A stretch of 64,000 nt of DNA. It comes from Rhynchopus euleeides. Its lineage: Eukaryota; Euglenozoa; Diplonemea; Diplonemida; Diplonemidae. The DNA lies in NCBI GenBank assembly GCA_963210315.1, contig OY723297.1, positions 1,674,001 through 1,738,000 on the forward strand, in the 5' to 3' direction. Made by a program: the position numbers and the translations under genes. Shown here one piece after another: positions 10,415 to 21,109 of this stretch (position 1 is its first letter; every line of letters starts with the position of its first letter). The notes below the pieces were generated by a model. That model worked only from the letters and a program-made list of their open reading frames with translations, had not been told where the DNA came from and searched no databases.

Positions 10415-11438
10415 CCACGGTGGGATCTTGTAAATTTTACATGTATAACTACAAGTATATACATGTATTATACATGTATAATACTTGCATGTCAACTATT
10501 ATACATGTATAATACATGTATATGCCTGAAATATACATGTAAAATACATGTATATCAAGTAAAAATACATGTATAATACTTGCATGTCAACTATTATACA
10601 TGTATCTTTACTTGATATACATGTATTTTACATGTATATTTCATGCATTTACATGTATTTTACATGTATAATACTTGTCATGCAAGTATTATACATGTAA
10701 AATACTTGCATGACAAGTAAAATACTTGCATGCAAGTAAAATACATGTATTTTACTTGCATGCAAGTATTTTACTTGTCATGCAAGTATTATACATGTAT
10801 TTTACTTGTCATGCAAGTATTTTACATGTATAATACTTGCATGACAAGTATTATACATGTAAAATACATGTAAATGCATGAAATATACATGTAAAATACA
10901 TGTATATCAAGTAAAGATACATGTATAATAGTTGACATGCAAGTATTATACATGTATTTTTACTTGATATACCGTATACGTAAATATTATGGAACGTAAA
11001 TATTATGGAACGGGCCCATTTTTGGCCGGTCCGTTCCATAATATTTACGTTCCATAATATTTACAGGGCCAGTTGGGGACTCGGTGGTGAGGACGGCTTG
11101 CGTCAGGAATCGCGCGAAAAGTGCACGAGTAGGTCCCGTCAGGGACTCTGTATGCCGTCCGATCACCTGGTCCAAGTCCCCGAGTCGCAGAAAGCCCTGT
11201 AAATATTATGGAACGAAAAAAATCTGGAACGCCAACCCACCAGCGTTCCAAAATATTTACGTTCCATAATATTTACGTTCCAAAATATTTACGTATACGG
11301 TACATGTATTTTACATGTATATTTCAGGCATATACATGTATTATACATGTATAATAGTTGACATGCAAGTATTATACATGTATAATACATGTATATACTT
11401 GTAGTTATACATGTAAAATTTACAAGATCCCACCGTGG
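10415..11438. mobile_element. AT-rich palindromic element, copy 2, with nested insertion
   Basis: Same family as the element at 8702-9071: it starts CCACGGTGGGATCTTGTAAA and ends with the reverse complement at 11438. The arms are again TACATGTA-type units, here expanded with ACTTGCATGCAAGT units near 10700-10810. The right arm is interrupted at 10972-11300 by a different inverted-repeat element. Without that insertion it is about 690 bp, roughly twice copy 1. No coding capacity. Confidence 0.85.
10972..11300. mobile_element. TA-flanked inverted-repeat element (MITE-like), 329 bp
   Basis: Ends are CCGTATACGTAAATATT and its reverse complement AATATTTACGTATACGG. TA lies on both sides (10970-10971 and 11301-11302), and removing the insert plus one TA restores CTTGATATACATGTATTTTA, a sequence present intact in the left arm of the same palindrome (about 10611-10630). 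This is a direct demonstration of insertion with a TA duplication, as in Tc1/mariner-type elements. Inside are repeated GTAAATATTATGGAACG units and a further GC-rich inverted segment at about 11064-11202 (CAGGGC ... GCCCTG), perhaps a third insertion. Confidence 0.85.
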
Positions 11439-11850
11439 CGGGGAGCCCCCCCCCCCCCCCCCCACAGTTTTCCCTTTTTTTTCTCTAGCCACACATATTT
11501 TATTTTCCATCCCAATCCAAAAAGCCAGTGCTATGTGACGCCGCCGATACCAAAAAGAAAAGCGTTTTGATATAGAAACCCGAACCCTCGAAATCACCCA
11601 CCACTCCCCCATCCCACCCCCCTGCATTGGATTGCCCCCCCAAGCTCCAACACCCGAGTAATGCCTCCACACCACCTGCCTGCAATACACAACGTACCCA
11701 GGCTGGACACACTGAATCAAAGTCCACCCTTACACGGAGTCGGATGGCAGGTGGCAGGCGAGTGTGAGCCTGCATGATCTGCAGGCCTAACAGGCCCAAA
11801 CCCCACGCATCTCTGCCCCCCTAAAGGCGCAGGGCGTGCCTCGCCCCGCG
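11439..11850. other. Intergenic region before the glycosyltransferase gene
   Basis: Starts with a C18-type run (11445-11462), then C-rich unique sequence. No gene seen. Confidence 0.5.
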
Positions 11851-13699
11851 ATGTCACGCTTCCGCACCGCCTTCCTCTGCGTGCTGCTGGCTGTCGCCAT
11901 CCTGGTCGTCGCCGTGCTGGTGTATGGGTCTGACACCATCCTCTCCTCACACAACGGCCACCACCATGTCAACTTCGACTTCTTCGTACACCCCCACGCT
12001 GCCCAAGAGGGGTCATCCCTTGAGGGTGAGGCAGTCAAAACCACATCAGAGGCTGCGCCACATCACGAGGTCGCGGACATCGCACCCAGCAGTACGCGAG
12101 TCGCAGAGCCAGACGACCCCTCGCGACAGTACATCCTCCGATCTGGGGTGCCCCCGTCTGAACCGGCGGAAAGGTATGCTATGATCGTATTGAAGGGACC
12201 AACTAAAATGCCCAAGAGGGGGTCATCCCCAAAAATTTTGAAAGGCGCGCTGACCCTTGAAACTCTTCGCGCGGGGACATGGTTAGCCACCTTGGAAAAT
12301 AAAGCAGCAGTCTTTCGTTCTTTCTCACAGATGATGTTTGTATTGATCGCTTCCACCCCCCAGAATCATGTTGAAGGGCCCAAGAGAGGGGTCATCTCCA
12401 AAGAAAGGGGGTGGATGCAGGGATGTTCTGTGCTGTGTACACTGCACTGCCTCCGGCCCACTCTTCCCAACGCCACCCCCGCCCTGCAGGTTCATCCGCC
12501 CGATCGCGGCAGAGATGCCTGCAAACCGGACATACCACTGCCGGCTGCTGCCTGGGGAGGACTGCTGCAGGGTGCGCGACCCCTCGCGCCCCATGGTGTG
12601 GGACACATTCACCTTCAACGGGGATTGGGAGATGTTCGCCCTGCGGCTGGGCATGCTGAGCCCCTGGGTGGACATGTTCGTGTTGGTGCAGAGCAACCTG
12701 ACCTTCGGGGGGCAGCCGAAACCCTACGTCACCCCGGAGGACCCGATGCTGCAGAACTGGAGGCGGTGCCTCCGGATCACAACCGTTCTCTCCAACGGCA
12801 CGGATGGCCCGGTTTCCATCGAGACGGTTGAAACCATCGATGGGTCCAAGAGGGCAGACGACAACTCCCCGTGGCCCAGGCCGAGATTTCGCGATGAAGT
12901 GGAATACTGGTTTCGCGACAACACCGTTTATGGCTACAAACAGGTCGGGGAGCACCGGGGTGTCGCACCCACAGACTGGGTCCTCTTCAGCGACTTGGAT
13001 GAAATATACGACCCACAGCTTGTGATGTGGCTGATTGAGAGGCATGGGGATAAGTTCAAATGGTTTTTCCTCATCTTCAAAGAGTACCAATACGGCTACT
13101 GGAACGAGAGACCAAACCACGGTGCTCCCGGGAGCACCCTCATCAACGGGGATGACGCCATGAAATACCGCATGTCGGCAATCTACTATCATGGCCGCCG
13201 CGGGGGATCCTCCGACAGATGCAAGACGCGGAAGACGAAGAGGTTGATCAAACGCCTCCTCCTCGGAAACCGGGAGGGCATGGACACTGCCTGCCCCTTC
13301 TCTGCGCTGGGGTTCCACCCCAAGGGGGTGCAGGATTCAGGCTGGCACTGCTCCAACTGCTTCCCTTCTGTGGAGCGGATCCTGCAGAAGCTGTGCGCCT
13401 TCGGGTGGATGCTGGATCTGCTCTCCACAAGGGGGTACACCCCGCAGACCTTCTTCGACGTGATTAAGACAGGCCGCATCGTGCACAGCACCTCCAGCAA
13501 GCAGCTGAAGGCGCGCTATCGGAAGACAAACGGGTGGGACACCTCGCCCAATTTTGCCTCTCTCCACCGCGACAAGTTCAAATTCCTCATGTCTCCAGAG
13601 GAGCTCACGCTTGGGGAGTTCACCGGATGCCCCAACTCCAGGGTGAAGATGCATGGCGTGGGCAACACAAGCTCACCGGTTTCCCAGGCTGGTGGGTGA
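11851..13699 (+). CDS. Family 17 glycosyltransferase (MGAT3-like), type II membrane protein
   Basis: Two exons, 11851-12173 and 12490-13699, joined through a 316-nt GT-AG intron (donor GTATGC) that splits an Arg codon; 510 residues. Residues about 8-27 form one hydrophobic segment (FLCVLLAVAILVVAVLV) after a short basic N terminus, the type II topology of Golgi glycosyltransferases. A stem of about 100 residues follows. The catalytic region matches GT17: VWDTFTFNGDWEMFALRLGML, DMFVLVQSNLTFGGQPKP, DWVLFSDLDEIYD (an acidic DxD-like motif near residue 275) and SGWHCSNCF near 390, the equivalent of the GWHCSWCF motif in MGAT3. MGAT3 adds bisecting GlcNAc to the core mannose of N-glycans; donor and acceptor in a protist are not certain. 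There are several Asn-X-Thr/Ser sites. The start is the ATG giving the signal anchor. Confidence 0.93.
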
Positions 13700-14650
13700 T
13701 GATGTTGGTTCAGCAGGTGTTGTACGGATGGATGCATGGGTTGCAGGAGGGTAGCGTATCCCCTCCCGACCCACGCCCCACACATGGGCGGGGGGGGGGG
13801 GGGGGGCACATCACAACTCGCGGGTGATGGATTTTTTGTGTCGCAGTGTAGATCAACACCGAGCACACCCCCTGCTCCTTTGATACGATCTCTCCACTGA
13901 CATACACACACGGTGGGTGTTCTGCATTGTGCACCTTCAGCCTATCAAGGTGTGGGGGATGGGGGGGTAGGGTGTCAGGTTCAACGCACTCCATATTGCA
14001 GTGCAGAGAAGCCCTTCTTTTTGTTGCTAGATTCCAGCTAAACAATATGCAAGCCCCTGCGGCACACGGGGTGGTGGTGGTGGTGGTGGTGGAGAACGCA
14101 CACCCCACTTGCATGCCATGAGTCAACAGCGAGGTCTGACCCCCTACCCTCCCACACCCTCACATTTGGCTCCGTTCCTCAACTCTGTACGGCCCTCATG
14201 TGTATGTGTGTCCCCCTCACAACCCACCCACAGACCTACACACCCAACACACAACAGGATAAGAGAGAGCTGTGCGGTGGGGTGGTGGTGGTAGTGCGCG
14301 AGGCACACACCCACCCGCAGCTTCTTATATACACAACGGGTAGGCGGGAGGGTGGGGGCGGTGTGGCACTGCTTTGCAGGTCATAAAAAGGGTTTTCCCA
14401 CCCCCTCCCTTCCCCTTTCCCCCCAATAAATTAGGGGCCGTCGGTGCCCAGCAACACCGACAGTGAGTAAGGCCCCACTCACCTGCCCAAGCCGAATGAT
14501 GCGCGTGTGATCTGGCTGAACGGAGGAAAGGATTTCTCCCCTGTTCTGTCTTCGTAACCCATTTTATCACGCATCCGGAGGGGGCTGTCTTCTTGCAAAA
14601 CCTACTGACAGCAAGCTGGTAGGGTAGGGGGGCAGGGGTGAGAGGTTGCA
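13700..14650. other. Intergenic region
   Basis: Contains a poly-G run at 13790-13806, a TGG repeat at 14070-14090 and again near 14280, and CA-rich segments. The stretch 13845-14045 has motifs (GATACGATCTCT, GTGCAGAGAAG) that recur near 16735-16775 and 39820-40035, hinting at an old dispersed repeat. No gene seen. Confidence 0.5.
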
Positions 14651-15862
14651 ATGGTGGACACCATGGATCTCGAGGCTGAGATCCGAGAAGAGCTCCGCCT
14701 GCTCCAGGTGCAGGTGGAGCACAGCAGGAGGCAGCGGAAGAAGCGGGAGCAGGAGAGGGAGAAGGAGAAGGCAGCAGCTGCCGCTGCTGCGGCGTCGCTT
14801 GCGGCGTCGGTTGCAAGCAGGGAGGGACTGGATACGCTCAGCGTCGCGTCGGGGGATACGCTGACCTCAACAGCGCAGTCAACCACTGCCACGAGCACCG
14901 CTGGGCAGATCACTCTGAAGAAGAAAAAGCAGGCTCTGCAGAAGGACTCCGCAGATATGTCGGAGGCACCAGCCGGTGCCGCAGATGTGAAGCGGCAGCG
15001 CGTGCTGGAGGCGCAGAAGCGGAAGGAGACCCAGGAGGCGGAGGACAGTGCGCGGAAGGAGGCGCAGAAGTCATCCGCTGCACAGGAGAAGGGTGGCTGG
15101 GTCGAGGTATGGCTGAGCTTTGACGGGTGGGGGGGTAGGGGGTGCGGGGGGGAGGGGGGAGGTTGTGTCGTTCGTTCTCCCCGAACCGGTTTTGTGGGGT
15201 GTGGCTCTGATTCTGACTCTGACTCTTCCACACCACCGACAATCCGACAGGCTATGGAGAAGGCAGCACTGCGTGGCTGGAATGCAAAGAAGTACTTCGC
15301 AGTGGTGCGTGGGTCGGGGTTCTACCTCTATTCGAAGGAGGTGCAGGGGCGGGGCAGCACGCGGGGTGCCATCACAGTATGCATTGTGCCGCTTTTCGGT
15401 TACGGTTTTGTCGCCGTGCAGGTGTTTCTCTTTTCCTGCACCTCTGGGCTGGGCTCTGGGGAATACCGTTCAGGCATCACTCACCCCCTCACCCCCACTG
15501 CAGTACGACTCGCAGGCGAAACATTCAGTTTTCGTGCCTTTCGAAGTCGAGGCGCAGAACTCGCGAGGGTCGTCGAAGATCCACAAGGCCAATGTGTCCG
15601 CATCGCTGTCGAACGACGACCACGCCTCTGTGGCAAAGGCCGGTGCCAACCCGTTCGGCATCAACTTCTACCACGAGAAGGACAAAACTTTCGACTGGAA
15701 GGTGGTGTGCTGCGCCTCCGCGAAAGTATGCACCGCCTGTCTGTCGCACATTTGCCCCTGTCCCTCTCCCCGTTCGCTACCACCACCTCTGCACACACAC
15801 TCCAACAGGAGCGGGACGATTGGGTCGCCTTCATCGCAAAGTTTGTGAAGGAGCGCAAGTGA
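14651..15862 (+). CDS. PH-domain protein with N-terminal coiled coil
   Basis: Four exons: 14651-15106, 15251-15376, 15504-15725 and 15809-15862, all phase 0, GT-AG with GTATG donors; 285 residues. The N-terminal half is a charged helix (residues about 5-50, rich in Glu, Arg and Lys, then poly-Ala), a Ser/Thr-rich stretch and a second Lys/Glu helix (about 95-145). A pleckstrin-homology domain fills the C terminus: KGGWVEAMEKAALRGWNAKKYFAVV (about 147-170), a middle beta region, and FDWKVVCCASAKERDDWVAFIAKFV, with the conserved Trp of the final helix. PH domains bind phosphoinositides or proteins at membranes; the ligand cannot be told here. The first ATG (MVDTMDLEAEI) is used; the ATG four codons later is equally possible. 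Confidence 0.85.
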   Translation: MVDTMDLEAEIREELRLLQVQVEHSRRQRKKREQEREKEKAAAAAAAASLAASVASREGLDTLSVASGDTLTSTAQSTTATSTAGQITLKKKKQALQKDSADMSEAPAGAADVKRQRVLEAQKRKETQEAEDSARKEAQKSSAAQEKGGWVEVWLSFDGWGGRGCGGEGGGCVVRSPRTGFVGCGSDSDSDSSTPPTIRQAMEKAALRGWNAKKYFAVVRGSGFYLYSKEVQGRGSTRGAITVCIVPLFGYGFVAVQVFLFSCTSGLGSGEYRSGITHPLTPTAVRLAGETFSFRAFRSRGAELARVVEDPQGQCVRIAVERRPRLCGKGRCQPVRHQLLPREGQNFRLEGGVLRLRESMHRLSVAHLPLSLSPFATTTSAHTLQQERDDWVAFIAKFVKERK

Positions 15863-16223
15863 GACCCCTGCTTCTGCTTGAGGAGGGTGAGTGGCCGGGG
15901 TGCGGTGGAGCGAGGAGCGGCTGACAGCCTGGTTGTGGCACACGCCGCAGCCCAACACAGCCCCCTCCACCCCACCCCGCCCTGCCTTGTCAACTCGCGG
16001 CCTGCCGTAATCCCCCCACACCACGAAGCGCAGGGCTCTGCATTGCAAGAGGGCCAGCTGTGGTTGCGCGCCGCACTGCGTAGGCTCTTTCCGGCCGCAT
16101 TTCTGATGAGGGCCATGCCATGCAGCAAAGTCTGGCACGCAACTACGAAGCAGGGTCATAGCTGCATGACAGGAGCTTGGCCCAAGGCGCTGTTTGAGGC
16201 TTTATTCATCATCAGTGAGTGGG

Positions 16224-16257
16224 CGTGGGTGGTCCCGTGAGCATGGGACCACCCACG
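16224..16257. repeat. Perfect 13-bp hairpin
   Basis: CGTGGGTGGTCCC (16224-16236), an 8-nt loop GTGAGCAT, then GGGACCACCCACG (16245-16257). GTGAGCATG is repeated immediately downstream. Function unknown; it does not sit next to a recognised gene end. Confidence 0.8.
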
Positions 16258-17257
16258 TGAGCATGTGACGAAGACTCCATGTGGAGAAGTCGGGCGGCCC
16301 AAGGCGAATCACGCCATTCCATCTCGGTTCACACAGCCCAGAGGGGGTGCAAAACAGGGTTTGGCAATTTGTGCAAATTTTGGGCAAACCCTTTATGCCG
16401 GCAGTGTTCACAGAAGGGAGAGCCGTATACTCTTCACGGCATAACTGCTGGCCATGCGGTGTTGCATGCGGGGCACCTTGCCGTGCTATGACCCATAGTC
16501 ACTGGCACAGGCTCGCATCATCGGCATGTCACTGCCTCTGTGGGGGGAAATGACAACCTTATTCTCCCGCCACACTGCCACCAAATGGCTTCCCTTCACA
16601 CTCAACACTCACGTGTGTCGTCATGGAGCGGATCGTTGATCCTCTGTGGTGTACAGCGCACAGTGTAGGTGCCACGCTCTCACGCGAGTATTGCTGTGGT
16701 AGTGTCAGTGTGGACTGCACCGGGCATGCTTTTGATATGATCTCTGCTGTGCACTGTCATATTGAGAAGCAGTGACAATGGGGATAATGCCCTCAGGGTG
16801 GCAACAGTCAGCAACGCAACTGAACAGATAGCCGGCGTGCCTTCTCTCTTCCAGATACAGTGGGCATAGTCGTAGTGTTGCATCTGAAGAAAACCATTCA
16901 AATTCTCCGCTTAGCGTTGGGCGCACTAACAATGCGCCTCCGTGATGTGTATAATGCGGTTTGCCCAGCGGCAAAAAGAAATTGACGGCGGTCCAACATG
17001 TGTTTTCCCTTTGCTGCTCTGCCGCTTCTCTGAGATGCGGCGCGTAGCGACCTCCCCACCCCCCCCACCCCTCCTTCAGCCAGACTCCGTTTCCTTCCGT
17101 ACACGAGATCAGCGCTGGGGGTCGCCCCTGGGGGGGGGGCGGGGGTATATTTTTCACCCTTCCCCCTCTCCACCCCACCCCCCCGCCCCCCCCACGCACA
17201 CACAGGCTGCGTGCCTTGTCTTGCATACCTCCGAAAGGAACTCAAAAAAAGGGGGGG

Positions 17258-17350
17258 TCTTCGCTCTGTGCCACACTGTGCGTCAAACTGTGTCACTTCA
17301 CAGCCAGTTCAGTGAGGCGGCTTCACTTTTTTTCTCACTTTTCCGTCAGC
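17258..17350 (+). repeat. Structured dispersed repeat, copy A (diverged)
   Basis: Begins CTTCGCTCTGTG, has GTCAAACTGTGTCAC and GTGAGGCGGCTTCAC in the same order as the better copies at 49417 and 53503, and then diverges (the terminal GAGCGAAGG is not clear here). Confidence 0.6.
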
Positions 17351-17410
17351 TGATTGAGGGTGTGATATGAGGGCTGTATCCAACAAGGATATCAAGGCTC
17401 ACTTTTCCGT

Positions 17411-17620
17411 TTGCTATGTTGGATTAGCGGATCCGCATCTTAGCGTCCACGAAAGACCTCTGCAGGAGAATGATGATACGCTAGTATCCCTGGTAGCGAG
17501 GACCCCCGTTGGCTATGTTGGATTTGCGGATCCGTAGCGTACAGAAGTCCACGAAAGACCGCTGCACGAGAACTGATAGCTTGCTATCACTTTTCCGCAG
17601 TTCCGAGCGAAGGCCCCTGA
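17411..17620 (+). repeat. Diverged tandem pair ending in the structured-repeat 3' end
   Basis: Unit 1 (17411-17508) and unit 2 (17509-17620) share TTGGCTATGTTGGATT, GCGGATCCG and GTCCACGAAAGACC. Unit 2 ends CAGTTCCGAGCGAAGGCCCC and unit 1 ends GGTAGCGAGGACCCCC, both resembling the 3' end of the structured repeat family. Confidence 0.65.
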
Positions 17621-18794
17621 CTGGCAGTACATCCCTCAAGATGTACCTCGCCCAAACTAAACCATACGCCACCACCGACCACCGTACGGCGGGTCAGAAG
17701 CACACAGTAGTCCCCCACTCTCACATCCCAGTGGGCCTGCTGGAAGCAGGGCACACAAAACGTTCAACCCACGAGGGGACAGCCCTTATGAATCCAATGT
17801 CGAAGTCCGCCGTGTATGTGTGAGGCCCGTTGACCCCCTCCTCCTCCCCTCCCCCACCCTATACCACAGCCCCTCCAGCGGCTGTCGGAACCGAACACCC
17901 CGCACGTGATGTGGACCATTTCCACACCGCATCTGTATTGTATCCATCCGGCATTGCTGGCGTGACCGGCCACCCCATCGAAGGTGTGGGGAGGAGGGGG
18001 GGGGGGGCGGAAAGACGGGGAGAAGGGGAGGGTGGCTCTGGAGGGCAACGAGAGCGAAGAGGGGGGGAGGGGGGGGGGATTCGATCGGTGTCAAAGCCGA
18101 ATCTCATTTGTCTGTCCCCTGCTTTTTGATGGGGGTGGTTGGGGGGGAGGGGGCAGAAGGGCTCGGGTTTCTGTTGCGACAAGGCCCACCTTCCCACCCC
18201 AATCCCACCCCAAGATGAAGGCTTTGGGGGGGGGGGGGGGGCGGTAGGGCGCGCGTGCAGGCAGCAGATGCAGGCAGGCAGGGTGCCCTGGGGGGTGGAA
18301 GGGGGTCAAGTGGAACGAACGGCTTCTCCCCGCCCCCTCCCTGCCTCCCCTCTCTCACAAGCCACAATTCCCACACGGTGGGGTCATGCAAAATGTTGTC
18401 CTACAGCCTTCCCCGTCCGCGTCACTGCCTCAGTCCAAACGCACGCCCGCAACATCATGCAGTGTGACAAGGGAGGGGCCGAAGTGACGGAGGAAATCCT
18501 ACAGCTTCAAGCTTGAGGATGGGCACCTTCGGCTCCATGTGACTTTGTCACAGGGCCTGAACAGAGCCTAGGGACAGGGAGTGTGCGGTCAACAAAAAGT
18601 AGCCCGGCGCTGGTTCTCACAAAGTTGCTGGGCACAGACTGTTGTGCTTGCATAAAGTGAAACGTAATGCGATTCTTTTTGGCAGGGGCTGATTTGGTTT
18701 GATTTGATTTGGTTTTTGGTTTTCTTTGCATCGCATCACCACCGCACACCACGCAGATACCGGGACCGGGAAGCGTTCCTTCACAGCTCCAGCT

Positions 18795-20921
18795 ATGCAC
18801 GGCAGCGCGTGCCCCCCATGGCGGATGGCGCTAGTCGGTGTGGCGGTAGCGGGGTGGTGCAGCAGCGTTGCGCACGGCGCACCTGGTGTCGTCGCAGAGC
18901 TGAGTGTGGAGGATAAGCGGGCGATGCTGGATGCGCACAACGCAAAGCGGAGGTTGTGGGCGAAGGGCGGGCAGGGCGTCGGTGGCCGTCACCCGTACGC
19001 TGGCGGGATCGCAGAGATGTACTGGGACCCCGGTCTGGAGGCGATGGCGAAGAAGCGGGCGGCAAACTGCTACTACGGGCACTTCGGCGGATCGGGTGGG
19101 ATCAATGCAGACTACAAGGAGATAAGGGGCAAGGTGACGTACGGATGGACATCGCCTATCACCGCAGGGGAAAATGTCGCGCTTTTCAAGAACAACGACA
19201 AGGATTTCACACAGGCAGCGAGCAAGGCACAGTATATGAAAAACTCTGTGCAGGGGTGGGTGAATGAGGGGGACCTGTTCGACTGGCAGCGGAAGACGTG
19301 CTATGCGGATACATGCGGGCACTGGAACCAGGTGATCACCATCAGGTCGCGCTACATCGGCTGCGCGGCAGCTACCTGCGAGAACGGGATCGTGGGTGCA
19401 CCTCCCCAGTGGAATTCGGGGGTGGTGGTGCAGTGCAACTACTGGCCGCCGATGGATGCGGGCTACCCGTATGAGGACGCGTGGTTCCCGGAGTATGCTG
19501 CCGTCTGCATCGGGTGCAATTACTGGAATTATGACTCCGACATCTGCGACGATCACCTGTGCACGGGGGGGATCAACCCGCTGTGGTACTCGACCGGGGA
19601 GAGAAACGACAGCGTGACGCAGTGCGACGACGGGCTGGGGCGCCCCGTGTCGGCCTGCAAGAAGTGGGACAACCAGTACACCGCAGTCCCGCCCCCGACT
19701 GAGGTGCCCAGCACAGCTACACCTGCACCTCTGACGCTCACACCCGTGGACGCGGCGCAGACCGAGTGCCCACAGGCGGTGCGGGTTGCGTCATTCTGGT
19801 CCGCCGACACGTTTGACCAGAACGCGCCGCTGACGTTCGGCGGGAACTTCGTTGTGACGGGCACTGCTTCTGTCAGACTGCCCACCCGCGATGCGCCTAT
19901 GTTTAACTTTGGGAACGGGCCTGAGAAGGACAACGTGGTTGTCCATCAGTACCAGGTGACCGGCCACCTGGCGCTGTCCGTACTTGTGGGCACCCGTTGG
20001 CAGTCCATCGTGTGCCCCAGGCATGTACCTCTGCAGGGGAGCTTTACCTTCGAGGCGTCTGTGATCGACGGACATGGGTCGCTGTATGTGAACGGTAAAA
20101 TGTGCGCAGAGGGGCCCATCGCTGCACCGCTTCTCGTGCAGCGGAATGTCAACTTCATCGGGAAGGCCCACCCGAACAAATACTACAAGGGCACCGACGG
20201 CCAGCTCGACGGCGAGGTGAGCTCGTTTCAGCTGCACATGTGTGGGGCTGGCAACTCTGTCCCCTCGGCGGCTCCGATGCCGGACGCTATCCCGACTGCA
20301 GTGCCGAACACACCTGCACCGACACCCCCTGCGACCGCAGCGCCCAACACAGCTGCACCTACACCCCCTCCGACCGCAGTGCCGAGCACAGCTACACCTG
20401 TCCCCCCGCCTGTTGCGACCCCCGCACCCGTCGACCCGGCGCACACCGAGTGCCCACAGGCGGTGCGGGTTGTGTCATTCCTGTTCGCCGACACGTTTGA
20501 CCAGAAGGCACCGCTGACGTTCGGCGGGAACTTCCGTGTGAAGGCCCGTGTTCTGATCAACAGGTACAGCAACTATGCACGTGTGTTTGACTTTGGGAAC
20601 GGGCCTAGGAAGGACAACGTGCTTGTCACACAGCACGGGACGAGCGGCAAGCTGTCGCTGTTCGTGTTTGTGGGCGCCCATTCGAAGCATATCACATGCG
20701 ACATGCAGGCCCCTCTGGGGCGCGCCTTTGCCTTCGAGGCGTCTGTGCTCAACGGAAAGGCGGCGATGTATGTGGACGGTGCCCTGTGTGCACAGGGGCC
20801 CGTCACTGCACCGCTTGCCGTGGAGCGGAGCGGCAACCTCATCGGGCTGAGCCACTGGTCACATGACAGCCCGCTGGACGGGGAGGTGACCACGTTTGAG
20901 CTGGACACGTGTGGGGCGTGA
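18795..20921 (+). CDS. Secreted CAP/SCP-domain protein with two LamG-like modules
   Basis: Single exon, 708 residues from the ATG at 18795, which places a signal peptide (MALVGVAVAGWCSSVAHG core) at about 10-28. The CAP (SCP/TAPS, PR-1) domain spans about 35-225: LDAHNAKRR, ITAGENVALF near 125, CGHWNQVITIRSRYIGCA (CAP1-like) and VVVQCNYWPP (CAP2-like). It has many cysteines, as expected for a secreted fold. A Pro/Thr linker leads to two related ~165-residue modules (about 323-490 and 551-708), each starting TECPQAVRV and containing FADTFDQ.APLTFGGNF, FNFGNGP..DNV, a VNGKMCAEGP-type strand and a terminal LDGEV..F.L..CGA; these read as LamG/concanavalin-like lectin modules. The linkers are PTPPPTAVPST-type repeats. 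Likely extracellular or cell-surface. An upstream in-frame extension exists but lacks a signal peptide context. Confidence 0.92.
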   Translation: MHGSACPPWRMALVGVAVAGWCSSVAHGAPGVVAELSVEDKRAMLDAHNAKRRLWAKGGQGVGGRHPYAGGIAEMYWDPGLEAMAKKRAANCYYGHFGGSGGINADYKEIRGKVTYGWTSPITAGENVALFKNNDKDFTQAASKAQYMKNSVQGWVNEGDLFDWQRKTCYADTCGHWNQVITIRSRYIGCAAATCENGIVGAPPQWNSGVVVQCNYWPPMDAGYPYEDAWFPEYAAVCIGCNYWNYDSDICDDHLCTGGINPLWYSTGERNDSVTQCDDGLGRPVSACKKWDNQYTAVPPPTEVPSTATPAPLTLTPVDAAQTECPQAVRVASFWSADTFDQNAPLTFGGNFVVTGTASVRLPTRDAPMFNFGNGPEKDNVVVHQYQVTGHLALSVLVGTRWQSIVCPRHVPLQGSFTFEASVIDGHGSLYVNGKMCAEGPIAAPLLVQRNVNFIGKAHPNKYYKGTDGQLDGEVSSFQLHMCGAGNSVPSAAPMPDAIPTAVPNTPAPTPPATAAPNTAAPTPPPTAVPSTATPVPPPVATPAPVDPAHTECPQAVRVVSFLFADTFDQKAPLTFGGNFRVKARVLINRYSNYARVFDFGNGPRKDNVLVTQHGTSGKLSLFVFVGAHSKHITCDMQAPLGRAFAFEASVLNGKAAMYVDGALCAQGPVTAPLAVERSGNLIGLSHWSHDSPLDGEVTTFELDTCGA

Positions 20922-21072
20922 GGCAGCAGATCATCCCAGTTGTGTACACTGGGAACGGGAACGGAATCAGGCTCTGCTGCTGCTGCTGTGCGTGCGCGCG
21001 CCAAGTGTCCTGCTTCGCTCGATACGCCTCGAGCCGGGGCAGGGACCCAGGGCAGCACGTGTGGCAGGGCAC

Positions 21073-21109
<37 letters not shown>

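Larger units (their letters stand above)
15863..18794. other. Long intergenic region with dispersed repeats
   Basis: No gene recognised. It holds a 13-bp perfect hairpin at 16224-16257, structured-repeat copies at 17258-17350 and 17580-17620, a diverged tandem pair at 17411-17620, and purine-rich tracts with poly-G runs (17995-18085, 18225-18242). Just before the next gene is a TTTGATTTGGT-like repeat at 18690-18725. Confidence 0.5.
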
